Positions 8,987 to 21,500 of a stretch of DNA of 64,000 nt are shown one piece after another; positions within the stretch are counted from its first letter, which is position 1; the number at the start of each line of letters is the position of its first letter. The DNA comes from Lentinula raphanica. Its lineage: Eukaryota > Basidiomycota > Agaricomycetes > Agaricales > Omphalotaceae. Location of the stretch: the NCBI GenBank assembly GCA_027919835.1, contig JANVFP010000015.1:558001-622000 (forward strand). Reading direction: 5' to 3'. The position numbers and the translations under genes were made by a program. The notes under the pieces are model-generated. The model saw nothing but the letters and a program-made list of their open reading frames with translations, did not search any database and was not told where the DNA came from.

Positions 8987-11900
8987 ATGACCTCCTCCAA
9001 TATCATCACCAGAAAGGCTCATAGCGATGGATACACTTGCCTCACATTCTCTACTGACGGAACGTGAGTCGCGATTGATTTGGCTTCTTCCTCCGTGTTC
9101 ACATCGTTCTGTAGACACGCTTTTACAGGTGGCTCGGATTGCGCTGTTCGGATTTGGAAGGTTGCGGAGGGAGCTGAGCAGGAACCAGGGAATGCGATTG
9201 ATGCAGACCAACCTGTGACTACACTCGCAGCTTCGGTGCGTTTATTGCCTTATCCCCTGCATTCATTGAAATTCAGGCTCCGATTTTTTTCTTGCAGGAT
9301 GACTATTGGTTATCAGGAAGTGAAGATGGATTGGTTCGGCGGTATATCAAACATAAGGACGAGCTGCACGGTGATGTAACAGAGGAGACAGCACTCTGTG
9401 TAAGGTGCATAGCCCTCGACGAGGGCGCGACACGACTAGCGGTCACTTCAGAGTGCGTGAACGGATTCCACTTTCTGAACTATTACTGATGTCGCTCGTT
9501 TGTAGTAATCCTAGCGCAAAAGTCATCAACATGGAGAACACATTGAAGGTTACAACACTCCATGGTCACCGGCACAACGTACGCAAAGCAACATGGCGTC
9601 CCAAATCATCGATTCTCGTGCGTCGTAGTCGTACTGGAGGGGCCACGAGTTCACTCATTCAGTGTAGAGTACTTCCTCCTCCGATGGAGAAATAATCCTC
9701 TGGGATCTTTCTGGGGAAGAGCCTATGATCCTACACACCATGGATGGCTTGATACCATCCGTTCCCGATCCTAAGTAAGTATCTTGCCTTCTTTTAATGT
9801 AGGCGCTCATTCATAGTGACGCCCATAGTTCGCCGGATTTTCTGCACGACTGCTCGGCCGTTTGGCATCCGTCAGGAGAACACTTCTTTGTGATATCTAA
9901 AACACACGGTGCATTGTTAATGTTCTCGCCTCCAACCGTTTGTCTGATCCATGGAATCAGACGTTGTGTGTATTTCCAGCAAAGATTGGACCCAGTCGGG
10001 CAAGTATGTGGACAAAGATGTCATCGGAGCGACAACAGCCTTGGCTGTATCTCCGAATGGTGCATATCTTGCTACCGCGTGTCAATCGACCGTTTTTATT
10101 TGGACGACTGATAAACGACAAGTCATTGCCAGGTAAAATGATTCCTCGCACTTGACGATAGATTATCTTAACGTTGGTCTGACAGACAGTCTGTGAATCC
10201 CGGAGCAGTCATCACTCAGATTGCATTTTCCCCAAAGGAGCATGTCATCGCCTGGACAGATGCATCAGGCAACTTCGTACGATGGCGCGAACCGATTCCT
10301 CTCAACTTGCCGAACTCGGTGAAGCGTCTCTCTAGCGCAACAGCGACCACAACTAGGACTGGTCCGGATGCTCCGCAAGTTGATTTGTTTGGAGAGGCCG
10401 ATGGTCTCTCTCTCGATAATTTCAAGGATTTCGATGATCTAGGCGACCCTCCAGCAGGAGATAAGGTTGATTTTGATATTGACGATGCGGATTTCGTGAT
10501 TGACGATGTTGGAGACTACCTGGAGGATAAACCATCTAGGACTCGAGATAAAGCGGACGGTCTAGTGAAAGAGATGGGTGAGAACGATTCTTACTAGTTT
10601 ATGCAATGACTGTTGTCTCACCTTGAGATTCAGTGAGCATCACCAAAGCTCAGCCAGCGTTCCAGCCGGGAGCAACACCGTTCCAGGGGAACAAGCGATT
10701 TATGGGTAACAGCTTTTGTATATCGTTTTGATGGTCGTTTCTTATGCTTCACTCCTACAGCCTATAACATGCTTGGCGTGATCGAGGCAACTCGATCTGA
10801 ACAAGAAGAATACAACCTCGTTAATGTAGACTTCTTCGACAAGTCTGCGCGCAAGAGTTTCCATTTCAACGACACTCATAAATGTCATCTAGCATATCTG
10901 GGTGAGCTAGGCTTCAGATGAATCACCTGCGCGCGCTTCTCACTCGTTTTATCATGCTTCAGGTGAAAGGGGTGCATTGTTTTCCAGCGATACCGTCGTT
11001 TTATACAAACCTTATGGTTCTTGGACGATCTCGCAAAACGACTGGACGTATACCTTCAAGAAGGCCGATATAAAAGTGTTAGGGATTTGTGCAGGAGGCT
11101 TGACCCCATCCCGAAGCCTCAAGAATAATTCCGACAGCGACCTTATGGGTTTCGGAAATGTTGTAGTAGCAACGTCTGAAGGACATCTGATTTTCCTTTC
11201 TGGCACAGGGCGAGAACGGCGGATCCTCGCCCTTGGTGGTGACTTTGTTACAATGGTGGCTGGCGACGAGTGGGTGATGGTAGTATATCGTGCTGGAGCG
11301 ACAACCATCGATGGTATTACACACTATCCGCCTTCAAGAATCACATCTGACGTATCAATCTTCCAGGTTCTCAATCGCTCTGTTACAAGATGTATCACTT
11401 TGATGATTTCAGTGTCAGACAGCGAGATGAACTCCCCATCCCAAAAGGACATACCCTGAAATGGATTGGCATCTCTCAGGAAGGTGTGAGTTGCTCTTCG
11501 GTTCATGACAAATGAAGATGTCCATTCATGTATTATTCAGGCGCCAGTTATATACGATAGTGCTGGTTTGGTTCACCTCGTTGCGAAACATCGTGTACCT
11601 CACCATGCGACCTGGGTTTGCGTCCTCGATACAAATCTTCTGGAACGACGAGCCGGAAAGGATGAGTCGTACTGGCCCATTGGAATCAGCGCAAGTGCTT
11701 TCATGTGTCTGATATTGAAGGTTGGTATTACTTATATTGCCTTCGGGCAAATTGAGCTTACACGGATGCCTAGGGTCGTCAAGAATATCCTGGTTTCCCA
11801 AGACCGCTCGTGCAAGAACTTCCTTTGCGTATGCCTTTCAATACGCAGAACGAGAAAGAGGAGGAGTGAGTACCCTATCCTTCAATTTTCGGATCTGTAT

Positions 11901-13087
11901 CGAACGGGGTTGTTTACAGGATCGAGAGAGAGCTCCTCTTCAAAGAGATTGCTATGGAAAGTTTGGACGGCGACGAATTATCAACGGACGATATTTTGTC
12001 CAAAGAACGGGCCATCGACAAGGAATTTGTTGTACTCATCCAAAACGCCTGCAAGGAAGACAATATTAACCGAGCGGTAGAGCTGACCAAGCTGCTACAC
12101 AACCTACAAACATTCGACATAGTTGCAAAGATTGCCGATTTTTACCACCTCGTGGGTTTCAAGGAGAAGGTCATGGTACTGAAGCGGATTCGGGAGGATA
12201 GTGAGGATCGGTTTGAGGCTGCACGAGAAAAGCGGCGGCGATGGAACAAAATTGATACTCGCCCCCAGCGACTGCCAGACGTTGATGTCGATGTCAGTGG
12301 TTTTGGCGCGAGGCCAAAGGCATTCCAGGACTTCGGTCCTCCGCCAGCTGTCTATCGGCCGGGATTGACTCGAGCAACGCCTTCAGTGGAGGGCACAAAA
12401 TATACCTCTTTATCATCAGATCTTCCCTCAGAAGATACCTGGAGTGAACCGCTGTTGACACCGAGTTTTCCAACATCGGAAAAACGGAAACGCGACGAAT
12501 TCGAGGACGTGGAGATGGAAACTCAGCAAAGTGATATGAGCTCATCAATATCAGTCCCTCCGCCTCCACTGAAACAAAGTGAGTGTCGTCCAGTCCTTCT
12601 TCACGACAGCCAGTATTCATGTTTCATATCCAGAAGCGAACCCCTTCGCTCGGAAACCCGTAACAGAAGTCAATAAAAATCCGTTTGCACGGAAAGCAGG
12701 TAGCAAGACAATCAAGCAAAGCGAGAGCTTCTTCGAGAAAGTGGATGCGGCAGAGAACACACCGGTGAAATCTAAGAAAAGTGAGTGATATGATGTTGAC
12801 TCTGGAGTTATATTTAACGATGCCCTACAGAAGGCAGCAGCCTTGGGAAAAACAAAGAGCAGGATAAGTCGGAGGGACCACGTCAACAAACACTGTTTGG
12901 TTTGTTCGGTGCAAACCAGAATGGAGAGAAGAAAGGTTCCGTGAAGAGGAAAACTGGGTTGACCCCTCCAGTGGTCGAAGAGCTCGAGTCCCAAGCGAGC
13001 GATGTGACGATGGCAGAAGTTTCACAGACGATAGAAACACAACCTGAAGGGTGGGAGGAAACACAGCTGAATGAGGATGAATTGTAA
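8987..13087 (+). CDS. CTF4: Replisome adaptor Ctf4/Mcl1 (WDHD1/AND-1)
   Basis: Links the CMG helicase to DNA polymerase alpha-primase at replication forks and supports cohesion. It starts [19 protein letters not shown] at 8987 and is split by many short introns. The N-terminal WD40 propeller includes [40 protein letters not shown] and [13 protein letters not shown]. An acidic linker (about 10430-10530) follows. Then come the SepB/Ctf4 central region ([19 protein letters not shown]) and the helical segment [21 protein letters not shown] (11990-12100, [20 protein letters not shown]). The tail is basic and Lys/Pro-rich, with two NPFARK repeats and SFFEKVD, and ends ETQLNEDEL. No frameshift remains after splicing. 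The promoter carries an MluI cell-cycle box. Confidence 0.92.
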
Positions 13088-13476
13088 GGGCTAATTGCAT
13101 TTGTTGTAAATAATTTCTATGTATTGTTACGAAGGATTCTGAAGAAGGAACTTCGAGGAGACATGAATGATGAGCGCTAATATTTAGCGCTCGGTTAAAG
13201 TATGACGTCAACTTGAGCCAAGCCGACCGGCATCTTGTTTGCATGCCAGGTTTTTGAATTGGAGGCCCCGCATGTTTGCTTCCATTTTGATTCGGTTGCC
13301 AGCACCGTGCGACGTGCTTCCACATCGCATATGCTCCAGCTTTTCGTCTTCTTCAACTCCTAAAGCTGCTCGAGCATCGTCAAGCTACCAGGCTTCAATA
13401 ATCTGAGCCAATCCACCATTGGCTAACGCATTCTTCGTATCGTGCTTCTGAGGAAAGGGGTTCTGCTACATCAGGT
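13088..13476. other. Intergenic region after CTF4
   Basis: No gene seen. It holds the 3' flank of CTF4 and the presumed promoter or leader of the next gene. Confidence 0.5.
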
Positions 13477-14323
13477 ATGGGAACCTTACGGACTAGCATT
13501 GTGAATACGGATACGCTATCGAGGAATATACATGTTGATGGACGCGGTGAGCCGAAGATAGGTGGCTCTGTTGGAGGTATACAGCCCTTTGCCCGAATCA
13601 TTCTTTCAATTCACAATCTTTCTAGGGTTTATCGCCCTAGTCGTTTGTCTCATTCTTGTCATCATCATAGCATCCACTGCTACCTTTCTCCTTTTACGAC
13701 AAGAGATTCACGATGAAGCAACCGCTACACGCCGTAGACGTCGTCATCAGCATCAAGCTGCACCGCCTTCTTCCTACGTCTATGATCCTTCTTCTACACC
13801 CTCCAAATCTTGGCTTGCGTCAGTAAAAGCCAGATTCTCTTCCAGCGTAGGATCTATCAGCTATAGCGCTGCACGAAAGATCAAATCCCATGATGGATGG
13901 GTGCAAGCAGGCTCAGGTGATGAATGGGACGACGATATGCGAGACGTTGAGCAGCTGAGACACTTGGGACCCAGTGATTCACAGTATGCTACAGCGTACT
14001 CCCCTCCATTGGACCCTCCTTTCCGTCCTCCAGGCAATCTTACTCCAGAGTCAGCCTCTACTATCCAACCTCATACTTCTTATATCACCGACTCTCGCAT
14101 TCCCAACCGATTCATGTCCGAACCGTCTCCGTTCCCCTCATCCATCCTACGTTCGTATGAGATGCCTATTATTCCACGCTCAGCTTCACCAGAAGCTGTG
14201 TCTCCTTCACCCAGGAGCCCTTCCCATGCTATCTTCGAGTCACAGAACAGAAAGGATTCTACAAACTCTGACATTTCTACGAGAACGTTCAGTAGTGGTA
14301 CCAAATTCGTTGAAGGTTTATGA
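13477..14323 (+). CDS. Single-pass membrane protein of unknown function
   Basis: Not recognised. The main frame (13562-14323) has a stop just upstream and no early ATG, so a 5' exon is needed. The best fit is ATG 13477 encoding MGTLRTSI, joined by a 61-bp intron (13501-13561, GTGAAT...ATAG) to VALLEVYS in phase 0. A strong transmembrane helix follows (FLGFIALVVCLILVIIIAST). Next is a basic cluster (RRRRRHQHQ), a positive-inside stop-transfer signal, and then a long Ser/Pro-rich disordered tail. This suggests a short extracellular or luminal N-terminus and a cytosolic tail of about 200 residues. The 5' exon assignment is uncertain. Confidence 0.6.
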
Positions 14324-15232
14324 CTCTCTCACAACTCTTTTCTTGACGCGCTTGTCCACATTCGATGTCTCACATCACTCGAGCCTCGATTTTGTCTTCT
14401 TGATGACGGATTCATGATTGAACTTGTTCTGTTAGTTTTCCACTGCCATTCTTTGTTGTGTTTAATACTATATGTACATGTTGTATGCACCATCCTTCCT
14501 CCTCACAATCTCTTCTAACGACCAACATTGAGATGCTCAGGTCAGGTAGGTCAAATTGCAATCGATGGTATAGGCCCGGTCCATCCTTACTCCGAAGTAG
14601 TCTACCAAATTCCCGGGGCCGTAGGCAGTGATAGGCAAGGCCTTCGGAAGTTGTTGAACATGTTTTCGTGAGCGCATATGTTTTTCTTTTACTCTAAACA
14701 GCGTTTCTGATTGCTGCCATCTGTCTACTATCTAGTGCTCCAGGTACTTGCTTTGTCCACCTGTCGTCCTAGTTTTCTAGTACATAGACTTATTCCCCCA
14801 CTTCCACATAGGAAGGTTTCTCTCGCGATCGGCCTTTGGATTATTCCCGTATGCGACTTGACCCCATGGACTGATGTCTGGAGGTTTTTTTTCGCTTTTT
14901 GTTCTTTGTCCCTTTTCGTACTTGTGACCCTTGCGTTATTTCTGAGAATTCTGACGCTGGGCTCGAAGCTCGGAAAACGGTCGGTTTCACTTGATTTGAT
15001 CTTCCAGTGCTGTACTTCCATAGGCTTGAGCAGGCTTGACCAGTTCAACAAATGGAGGCGACCAAGTATTACGACCTATTACTACGACTCATCCCAATGG
15101 CTATCGAGACTCGAGAGCTCATACACCTCGTATACGTTGCGATTGAATCGCATGTGTGATCTCATACGGGAGCATACGGGCTCATACGGGTCGGTCGTAA
15201 TTCGTAATTCATTTTGTGTGACAACAGTGCTC
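14324..15232. other. Long intergenic stretch
   Basis: No convincing gene. The 197-codon frame at 14711-15304 has no recognisable family and runs into the repeat element. A perfect-to-near-perfect 10-bp tandem repeat (CTCATACGGG, three units) occupies 15161-15190. Confidence 0.5.
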
Positions 15233-15240
15233 GGTGCAGT

Positions 15241-16408
15241 GGCTACTACTACAAGCCAAGGGTTCCCACGCCCGACCTTTTTTGACCGAATTTTTCCGAA
15301 TTGACCGATTTGGACCGATTTTTCTTTTCACATCACATGATCAAGTCAGGCGCTCAACCAAGTCCTCGTCGAGTTTTCATTTTCTCAATTTGCTCTTCTT
15401 CATGCAAGATTCCGGTGCAAGTGAGAGCACTGATATCAGTGGCTTTCATATCAGCTTAAATTCTAGTACTTGCAGCCCTCGGTAGTTAGAAAATCACTGG
15501 ATTCAAACAGTCTGCCATGGCCCATGTGCATGAGGCTGTGATCAATTTGCCACATCGGGCGCGCGCTTGCGCGCGCCAAAAATTTTGCATTCACACATAC
15601 ATATCAATGAATTGTAGACTGATCCTGGGCTGTAGAATACCAGTATAGCTATTACTGATAATAATGGCCTGTTTTTAGACCCAAAAAAGCCTGAATTTTG
15701 AGTTCTACTTACACAATTCTGAACAGAGCCCTCGGCTCATTTGCTTCCGCTCCTCAGAAAACCCTCGGCAGGTCAGTGGACGCCTGCGGCGTCCTCAGAC
15801 CCTCGGCATGACCAATTTTTCTGCAGTGGCTACTACTACAAGCCAAGGGTTCCCACGCCCGACCTTTTTTGACCGAATTTTTCCGAATTGACCGATTTGG
15901 ACCGATTTTTCTTTTCACATCACATGATCAAGTCAGGCGCTCAACCAAGTCCTCGTCGAGTTTTCATTTTCTCAATTTGCTCTTCTTCATGCAAGATTCC
16001 GGTGCAAGTGAGAGCACTGATATCAGTGGCTTTCATATCAGCTTAAATTCTAGTACTTGCAGCCCTCGGTAGTTAGAAAATCACTGGATTCAAACAGTCT
16101 GCCATGGCCCATGTGCATGAGGCTGTGATCAATTTGCCACATCGGGCGCGCGCTTGCGCGCGCCAAAAATTTTGCATTCACACATACATATCAATGAATT
16201 GTAGACTGATCCTGGGCTGTAGAATACCAGTATAGCTATTACTGATAATAATGGCCTGTTTTTAGACCCAAAAAAGCCTGAATTTTGAGTTCTACTTACA
16301 CAATTCTGAACAGAGCCCTCGGCTCATTTGCTTCCGCTCCTCAGAAAACCCTCGGCAGGTCAGTGGACGCCTGCGGCGTCCTCAGACCCTCGGCATGACC
16401 AATTTTTC
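15241..16408. mobile_element. Tandem dimer of a 581-bp non-coding repeat element
   Basis: Two copies (15241-15821 and 15828-16408) read identically, offset by 587 bp. The dimer is flanked on both sides by GGTGCAGT (15233-15240 and 16409-16416), as expected of an 8-bp target-site duplication. The copies are joined by TGCAGT. Each copy carries a 9-bp-stem GC hairpin (15558-15577, 16145-16164) and a second hairpin near its right end (15778-15794, 16365-16381). Twelve bases in from each end are imperfect inverted motifs, AAGCCAAGGGT (left) and ATGCCGAGGGT (right, reverse complement). No ORF longer than 67 codons. It looks like a young non-autonomous DNA transposon, possibly hAT-like because of the 8-bp duplication, but the class is inferred. 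Confidence 0.75.
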
Positions 16409-16416
16409 GGTGCAGT

Positions 16417-16856
16417 TTCGACCAAATGGGTTTGTCCATTTCAAAAAGCTTAATCTGCTCAAATACTTTCTATCTTGTTACGGTTTTCACGTTGGCTCTA
16501 CCAGCTTAGAGTCTTAGCATTAAATCTAATTCCAAATGAGAAGATGGTGAGTGTTCTCAAATTTCTTTGGCTTGAATTCTGGCCGACGTGACCTTTTTTT
16601 CTGCTCTAGCCAGCAGCAGCATCAGAAAGAGGTTTTCTGTGATCAGATGGTGATTGAATATGCCAATTGTCATAAAATTAGTCGACCAACGATCGTGATC
16701 GAGGGCAATGCCACAAACTCCCGATATGTTTTGTTGGGCCTTTAATGGAAGGATATCGGAGATTCAATCGGTCGTTTCATTATCACGCACTTTTCCCTAG
16801 ATTTCGCTATTTAACCCTCTCAAGCACTCCTTCTTCAAGTCTTCCCATCCGTTTCA
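16417..16856. other. Upstream region of the HMG-box gene
   Basis: No gene seen. A TATTTAA element at about 16809-16815 lies some 45 bp before the ATG and may serve as a TATA-like box. Confidence 0.5.
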
Positions 16857-18177
16857 ATGTCCCTCATTCTGGGTTGGGAGCCGTCCAAGCAGGACATGGA
16901 AGGCGAGCAGCCCAAGTTCGGACAGATCATCACGTTCCCTATCGACCTGGCCAGCCCTGCGAGCGATACCACGAGCCAGGAAGTCGCCCTTCAAAAGCGT
17001 CGTCCGAAAAAAGGTGATCCAGACTACGTACCCCGTCCTGAAAATTGCTTCATAATATTCCGGAAGAAGTGGGTACGTCAGAATGCTCGCGGGCCCAACG
17101 CCGATCGTTCGAAACGAAAATCCTCCACCGCCGTAGAGAAGAGACTATCTAAATTGGCTGCAGAGGCCTGGAAACAGCTTTCTGAAGGTGAAAGGAATCA
17201 TTTCAGAATCCTCGCCGATCAGAAAAAGGTTGAGCACGCACATGCTCATCCGGATTATCGTTATCAGCCTGATAAATCCTCGAAGTCGACTTCCAACCGT
17301 GGTTCAACGAGATCGTCGCATCCGGATTCTGCGAGGAAACGAGTTTCCTTCCAGACAGATGCAGGATCTATAACGGGAGCTTCGCAAGTCAGGCCTTCCG
17401 CTCCATTACGCGTTCCGGCTCCTGTTCCCTTTCTTCATGGAGAAGCACGGCCCCCCATCGGGAATCCCCACCGCTCGCGATCGTATACAGTGGATATCGA
17501 GCCGCCACATTTTGCTCCCCCTGCCACTGCCGTCAACGATTCATGGGGATCCGACAACCCTGCGAACTCCGAGGTAACCTCCCAGTGCGCTGTCTGAGTT
17601 CTGATGTTAACTAACGCCTACTATTTGGTATATATAGGAGCATTGCAGCCTGTCTGGTCACGAACATGGGTTGGCCTCCGATAGTCCCACTGTTCCATCT
17701 GAGTATCCAGCTATCACGATAGGGTTCTCTTCTCTCGCGGGTTGGAATGGAGAAACAATGGCTCCGCCTCTTACCCGAGTCCCGTCCTCTACGCTTTCGA
17801 CTCCAATATTGTCTTCCTGGGCAGCGAGCGATCAGGATACTCAGAGGCGTTATCTTAGAAACCATCCCGCGTATAGTCACGTCGGCGGCGAACCTTATGC
17901 CGTACTCAGCGAGCCTGGAGCAGCCCATTCAGGAATGCACTGTCCAATGGGACCTACTGGTAATTGGTGGTCACAAGCGGGTTACGATACGGTCTACGAG
18001 ACTCAGGAAGAATACGATCCCTGCTACGCATCCAACCATATGCAAGAGAACGCGCTCACCAACTTCGATCTCGGTTTGACAAACGAGGTCTCAGCTCCTG
18101 GAGGGTTAATGCCCTTCAACATGCCGTACGTTGACGAGCAACGAGTCTACGAAGAATATCAAAAATTTCACTTCTGA
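16857..18177 (+). CDS. HMG-box (MATA_HMG type) transcription factor
   Basis: A putative sequence-specific DNA-binding regulator. Two exons (16857-17573 and 17638-18177) give 418 residues. The intron has GTAACC, a CTAAC branch point and TATAG. The HMG box spans about residues 60-140: the entry RPENCFIIFRKKWVRQNAR, helix VEKRLSKLAAEAWKQLSE, then ERNHFRILADQKKVEHAHAH and PDYRYQP. Downstream is a basic and Ser/Pro-rich low-complexity region with many Tyr and Asn near the end. The box resembles mating-type MATA/Ste11/Prf1-like factors. Agaricomycete mating loci use homeodomain proteins and pheromone receptors, none of which appear nearby, so a MAT role is not supported. Confidence 0.88.
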
Positions 18178-18503
18178 CAATTTTCACCTCCCTCCTTCGA
18201 AAAAATGCCTCGGACAGTTACTCTCGTTAGACATTGTATTTTTAGCATTTTCTTGATCACTTCACAATACTGTATGATTGGTTTGCCTTCCACTGTATTT
18301 TAAAGTTCGCCTTAGTTTATTCTATGCTCACCTTCGATGTATCTATACACCTAACTTCTTTGGTATACCCGTGAATGTGTGCGTTTCGAGCCATCAGTGT
18401 TTAGCGTAAATATTTGTTCGCAAAAATCAAACCACCAAACACAAAGTTATCTCGATTTTTGTGAGGGCCTCAGTTTTTGTTAGCAATGTGGTCATTTTTG
18501 CAA
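18178..18503. other. Convergent 3' region between the HMG and UTP10 genes
   Basis: AT-rich tail-to-tail spacer with no gene seen. It presumably contains both polyadenylation regions. Confidence 0.55.
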
Positions 18504-21500
18504 CTACAGCGCATTGATACTCCCTGCCACCCCTTCAACCGCGTCTTTCAATTTGAATGATTCCCTCGTCACCAAATCATTCTCGTCTTCGCAACACTCC
18601 GCAACGAATGTGGCGGTTTCTGCCACAAAACCTACAGGAGAATATACCAGAACGTCAAGCTCAAGGAATCTATAGTGTGTGAAAAGAGATGTCCCACCTA
18701 AGAGTTTGCTTCCATGTGCGCGCCAAAGGGCTTCCGCACAGGTCAAAGCAAACAATCTTATTTTCGCATCCTCTGAACGCGTATGCATTAGAATATCTAG
18801 GTTCATCAGTTTTAGGACGCTATCGTCAGTGGCTGTCTCTGCGCCTGCGACGAGACAATCTTGAAGCAGCGATTTTGCCTCAAGTATGTTCAGTTTTACA
18901 CATATTGGGATTTGACTGATAAGCATCGAAGATATTTGTTTGACTTTGTCGTCTCGCCAGAAACCTAATGTCATCCCGATCAATGAAGGTATAGAGACAA
19001 TAAATCGTAAAAGACACATACTTCCATCATCGCAAGCGAGGCTTTTACCAAGTATCTCCAAGACAGGTGGTAGGAGATCCTTATTATCGGTTTTTTCGTT
19101 GGAGTATTCTTGGAGTATTACCGTGAACGGTGTCAGCAGCATGGTCATGTAAGGATTCATCAAGCCCTATGGAATTCCTTTGTTAGCCTTCCGGACATCA
19201 GAGTATCGATAATGTCCTTGCCTTGAAATAATCAAGAAGTCCAATGTATACGCGGCAGAACATAATCTTGGTGGGTACGTCTTGACGGAAAGAGTATTAA
19301 TCCAGCTTCTGAGTGTTTTGTCCTGTAATACTCACCACTCGCTCCAGCGAATGCCCAGTCGTACAATTTCCTGAAGAGCGGGCGGAACATGGGCTCATTT
19401 AGCTTTACTACAAGCTCCACGAATGCCGAGATGACTTGTGAATTCGCCTGCAAACCCATCAGATTATGGACCCTACTCCATGTTAAAATGGCAAGTGACC
19501 TTGGAAAGTTCTAATGAACCTTTCACTATGCTGAATGCGTCCAAGAAGAGACTGAACACTGCACGTAGATTCTCCTGTATCACGGGCCGAGCGGCAGCGC
19601 GAAACGACCGTTTGAGAAGATCGAAATAGCCAATCAAAGCATCCTGGATAGATCATTCCAATGAATCGGGTTCACTCTGATACGATTAAGAAATTGCTGA
19701 CCACAGTGGGTGCAATCTGGAGTGACCGCCAGATATCACATAGTGTTGGCAATAACACCTTGCTAGGAGCCTTTTTGGCGATAGCTTTTATGAAGTTTGA
19801 AAGCTCTTGTGGTGGCTTAGCTGGAGGCAAAGAGATATCTAGATATAGCTTGATGACATTGGTCAACTCGACTGTGCTCCAGAATGTCGGAATTGCGGTC
19901 AATAGGTTATGCAGGAGTTGAACTACGTCTTTGATGAGGCCTTCTGAACCTTCTCGTAGAACTGGGACGGCTCGCGCAACAATATCCCGGAAATGCGGAA
20001 TGAGACGAGGTCCCAGTCTAGCACTGATTGAATACGCGTTAGACATCCATGGGATTCATTAAGGACTAGTCACCTACGGCAGTGTTATTGTTGCTTGAAC
20101 AGCAGCAGTTACGACTTCTGGGCTTGATTTGACGTTCACAGCACCCACTAGGAAGGGTACAAGGGTTGAGACAGCGCTTTCCTCCCCAGAGCATAAAGTC
20201 GTCCCAATCGCTCGGATGGCATTGAAAGCCGACGTCGTAGTGGATTGATTTGGATTCTTATCCAATATTCGCTGTACAAGCCCACAGATATTCACAACAG
20301 AAGAGACGGCACTTTGACGAACGGAGGCGGAAACACGCGGTAAACGAGTGCTCACGAGAGAAAGTGCACCTTCTTGGATCTGGGAGACACAGTGCATAAG
20401 TATTGTACCTGATTGAGGAACATAGGCCTCTTACCAGGTCATCATCACTAGAGAGCATCATCGCTACTGTGTCAATAAAACTAGCAGCAGACATAACGTT
20501 GAGGACACGAGCCAGCGATAATCGTGCACTCTTTGCGACGTCCTGAATTTTAGTTTCAGCATCACTGCCAGAAGTGCTGGTGGTCGAAAGGGAAATCAGG
20601 ATGGAAACAACATCGCTGTAGTTGTTATCTTCAGATTGAGAAATATTGATATCATCGGGATTTCGTAGTCTTGGTGTGTTCGAAGTGGGAAACGTTTTCG
20701 CTGCAAAGCCGACGAAAGTGATGATAGCCTGAGCACGACGTCGAAATACGACTGCCGCGGAGACGGAGTGCTCTTCGAGACTACATAGACGAATTAGTAC
20801 GGGTTCAAGAACTATAACCAGCTTTCATACGAGGAATCATCAAGAAGATTTTTTACGACCGCATCTGGGAATTTTGCCCGCTCTAACAAGCGTTCACTTT
20901 CACGAAGCATTTCCGCAAGCACCTTGCATGATGAAATTCAGCCGCGCGCATTTCTGTGTGAAAGATACTACTTACTAGAGCCTGAAGCCATGGTTCAAAA
21001 TGATGGATCAAGGCCGTCGGCAATGCGAGAATATTTTGTACATCGGAGTCTCTGTCTTTTCCTTTCGCTTTGTTGGTCCCAAGGAGATACTGCTGGCTTC
21101 GCGCAATCTTGTTCGCTGACTTCTCGATCAGCAGAAGGCATACTGGCGTAAGGAAATCCTTCGGACCCAGGACAGTGACAAGATGGGAGAAAAAACTGAT
21201 AAACCAACATTAAGCAGAGATCATCCATGACATGAATGAATTCCTCACTTATTTCTACGATGTCGTGGGATATGATTCGCAGCATCAGTGAAGACCCTTA
21301 GGAATTCCCTGGCTGCAATGTGCAAGTCTAGACCACCGGAAGGATGCGAACGTTTCAATGAAGACACCATTACCGGGACAATGCTATCGACAGTCTGGAC
21401 AGGATTGATTGAGGATGGATATCGTCGTCGAGAATATCTGATACCGACCTTCTGAACAATTCCCAATCCGTATCCATCGTCTCTACTCAACATGGTTGTT

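Noticed and set aside
14711..15304. 197-codon ORF upstream of the repeat
   Set aside because: No recognisable domain and it enters the transposon-like element; not supported as a gene.
15234..16072. Two 67-83-codon ORFs with identical sequence as a duplicated small gene
   Set aside because: They lie inside the 581-bp repeat units; identity reflects the element dimer, not a gene pair.
16857..18177. HMG gene as part of a mating-type locus
   Set aside because: No homeodomain pair, pheromone receptor or pheromone genes nearby; HMG genes of this type are common in Agaricomycetes.
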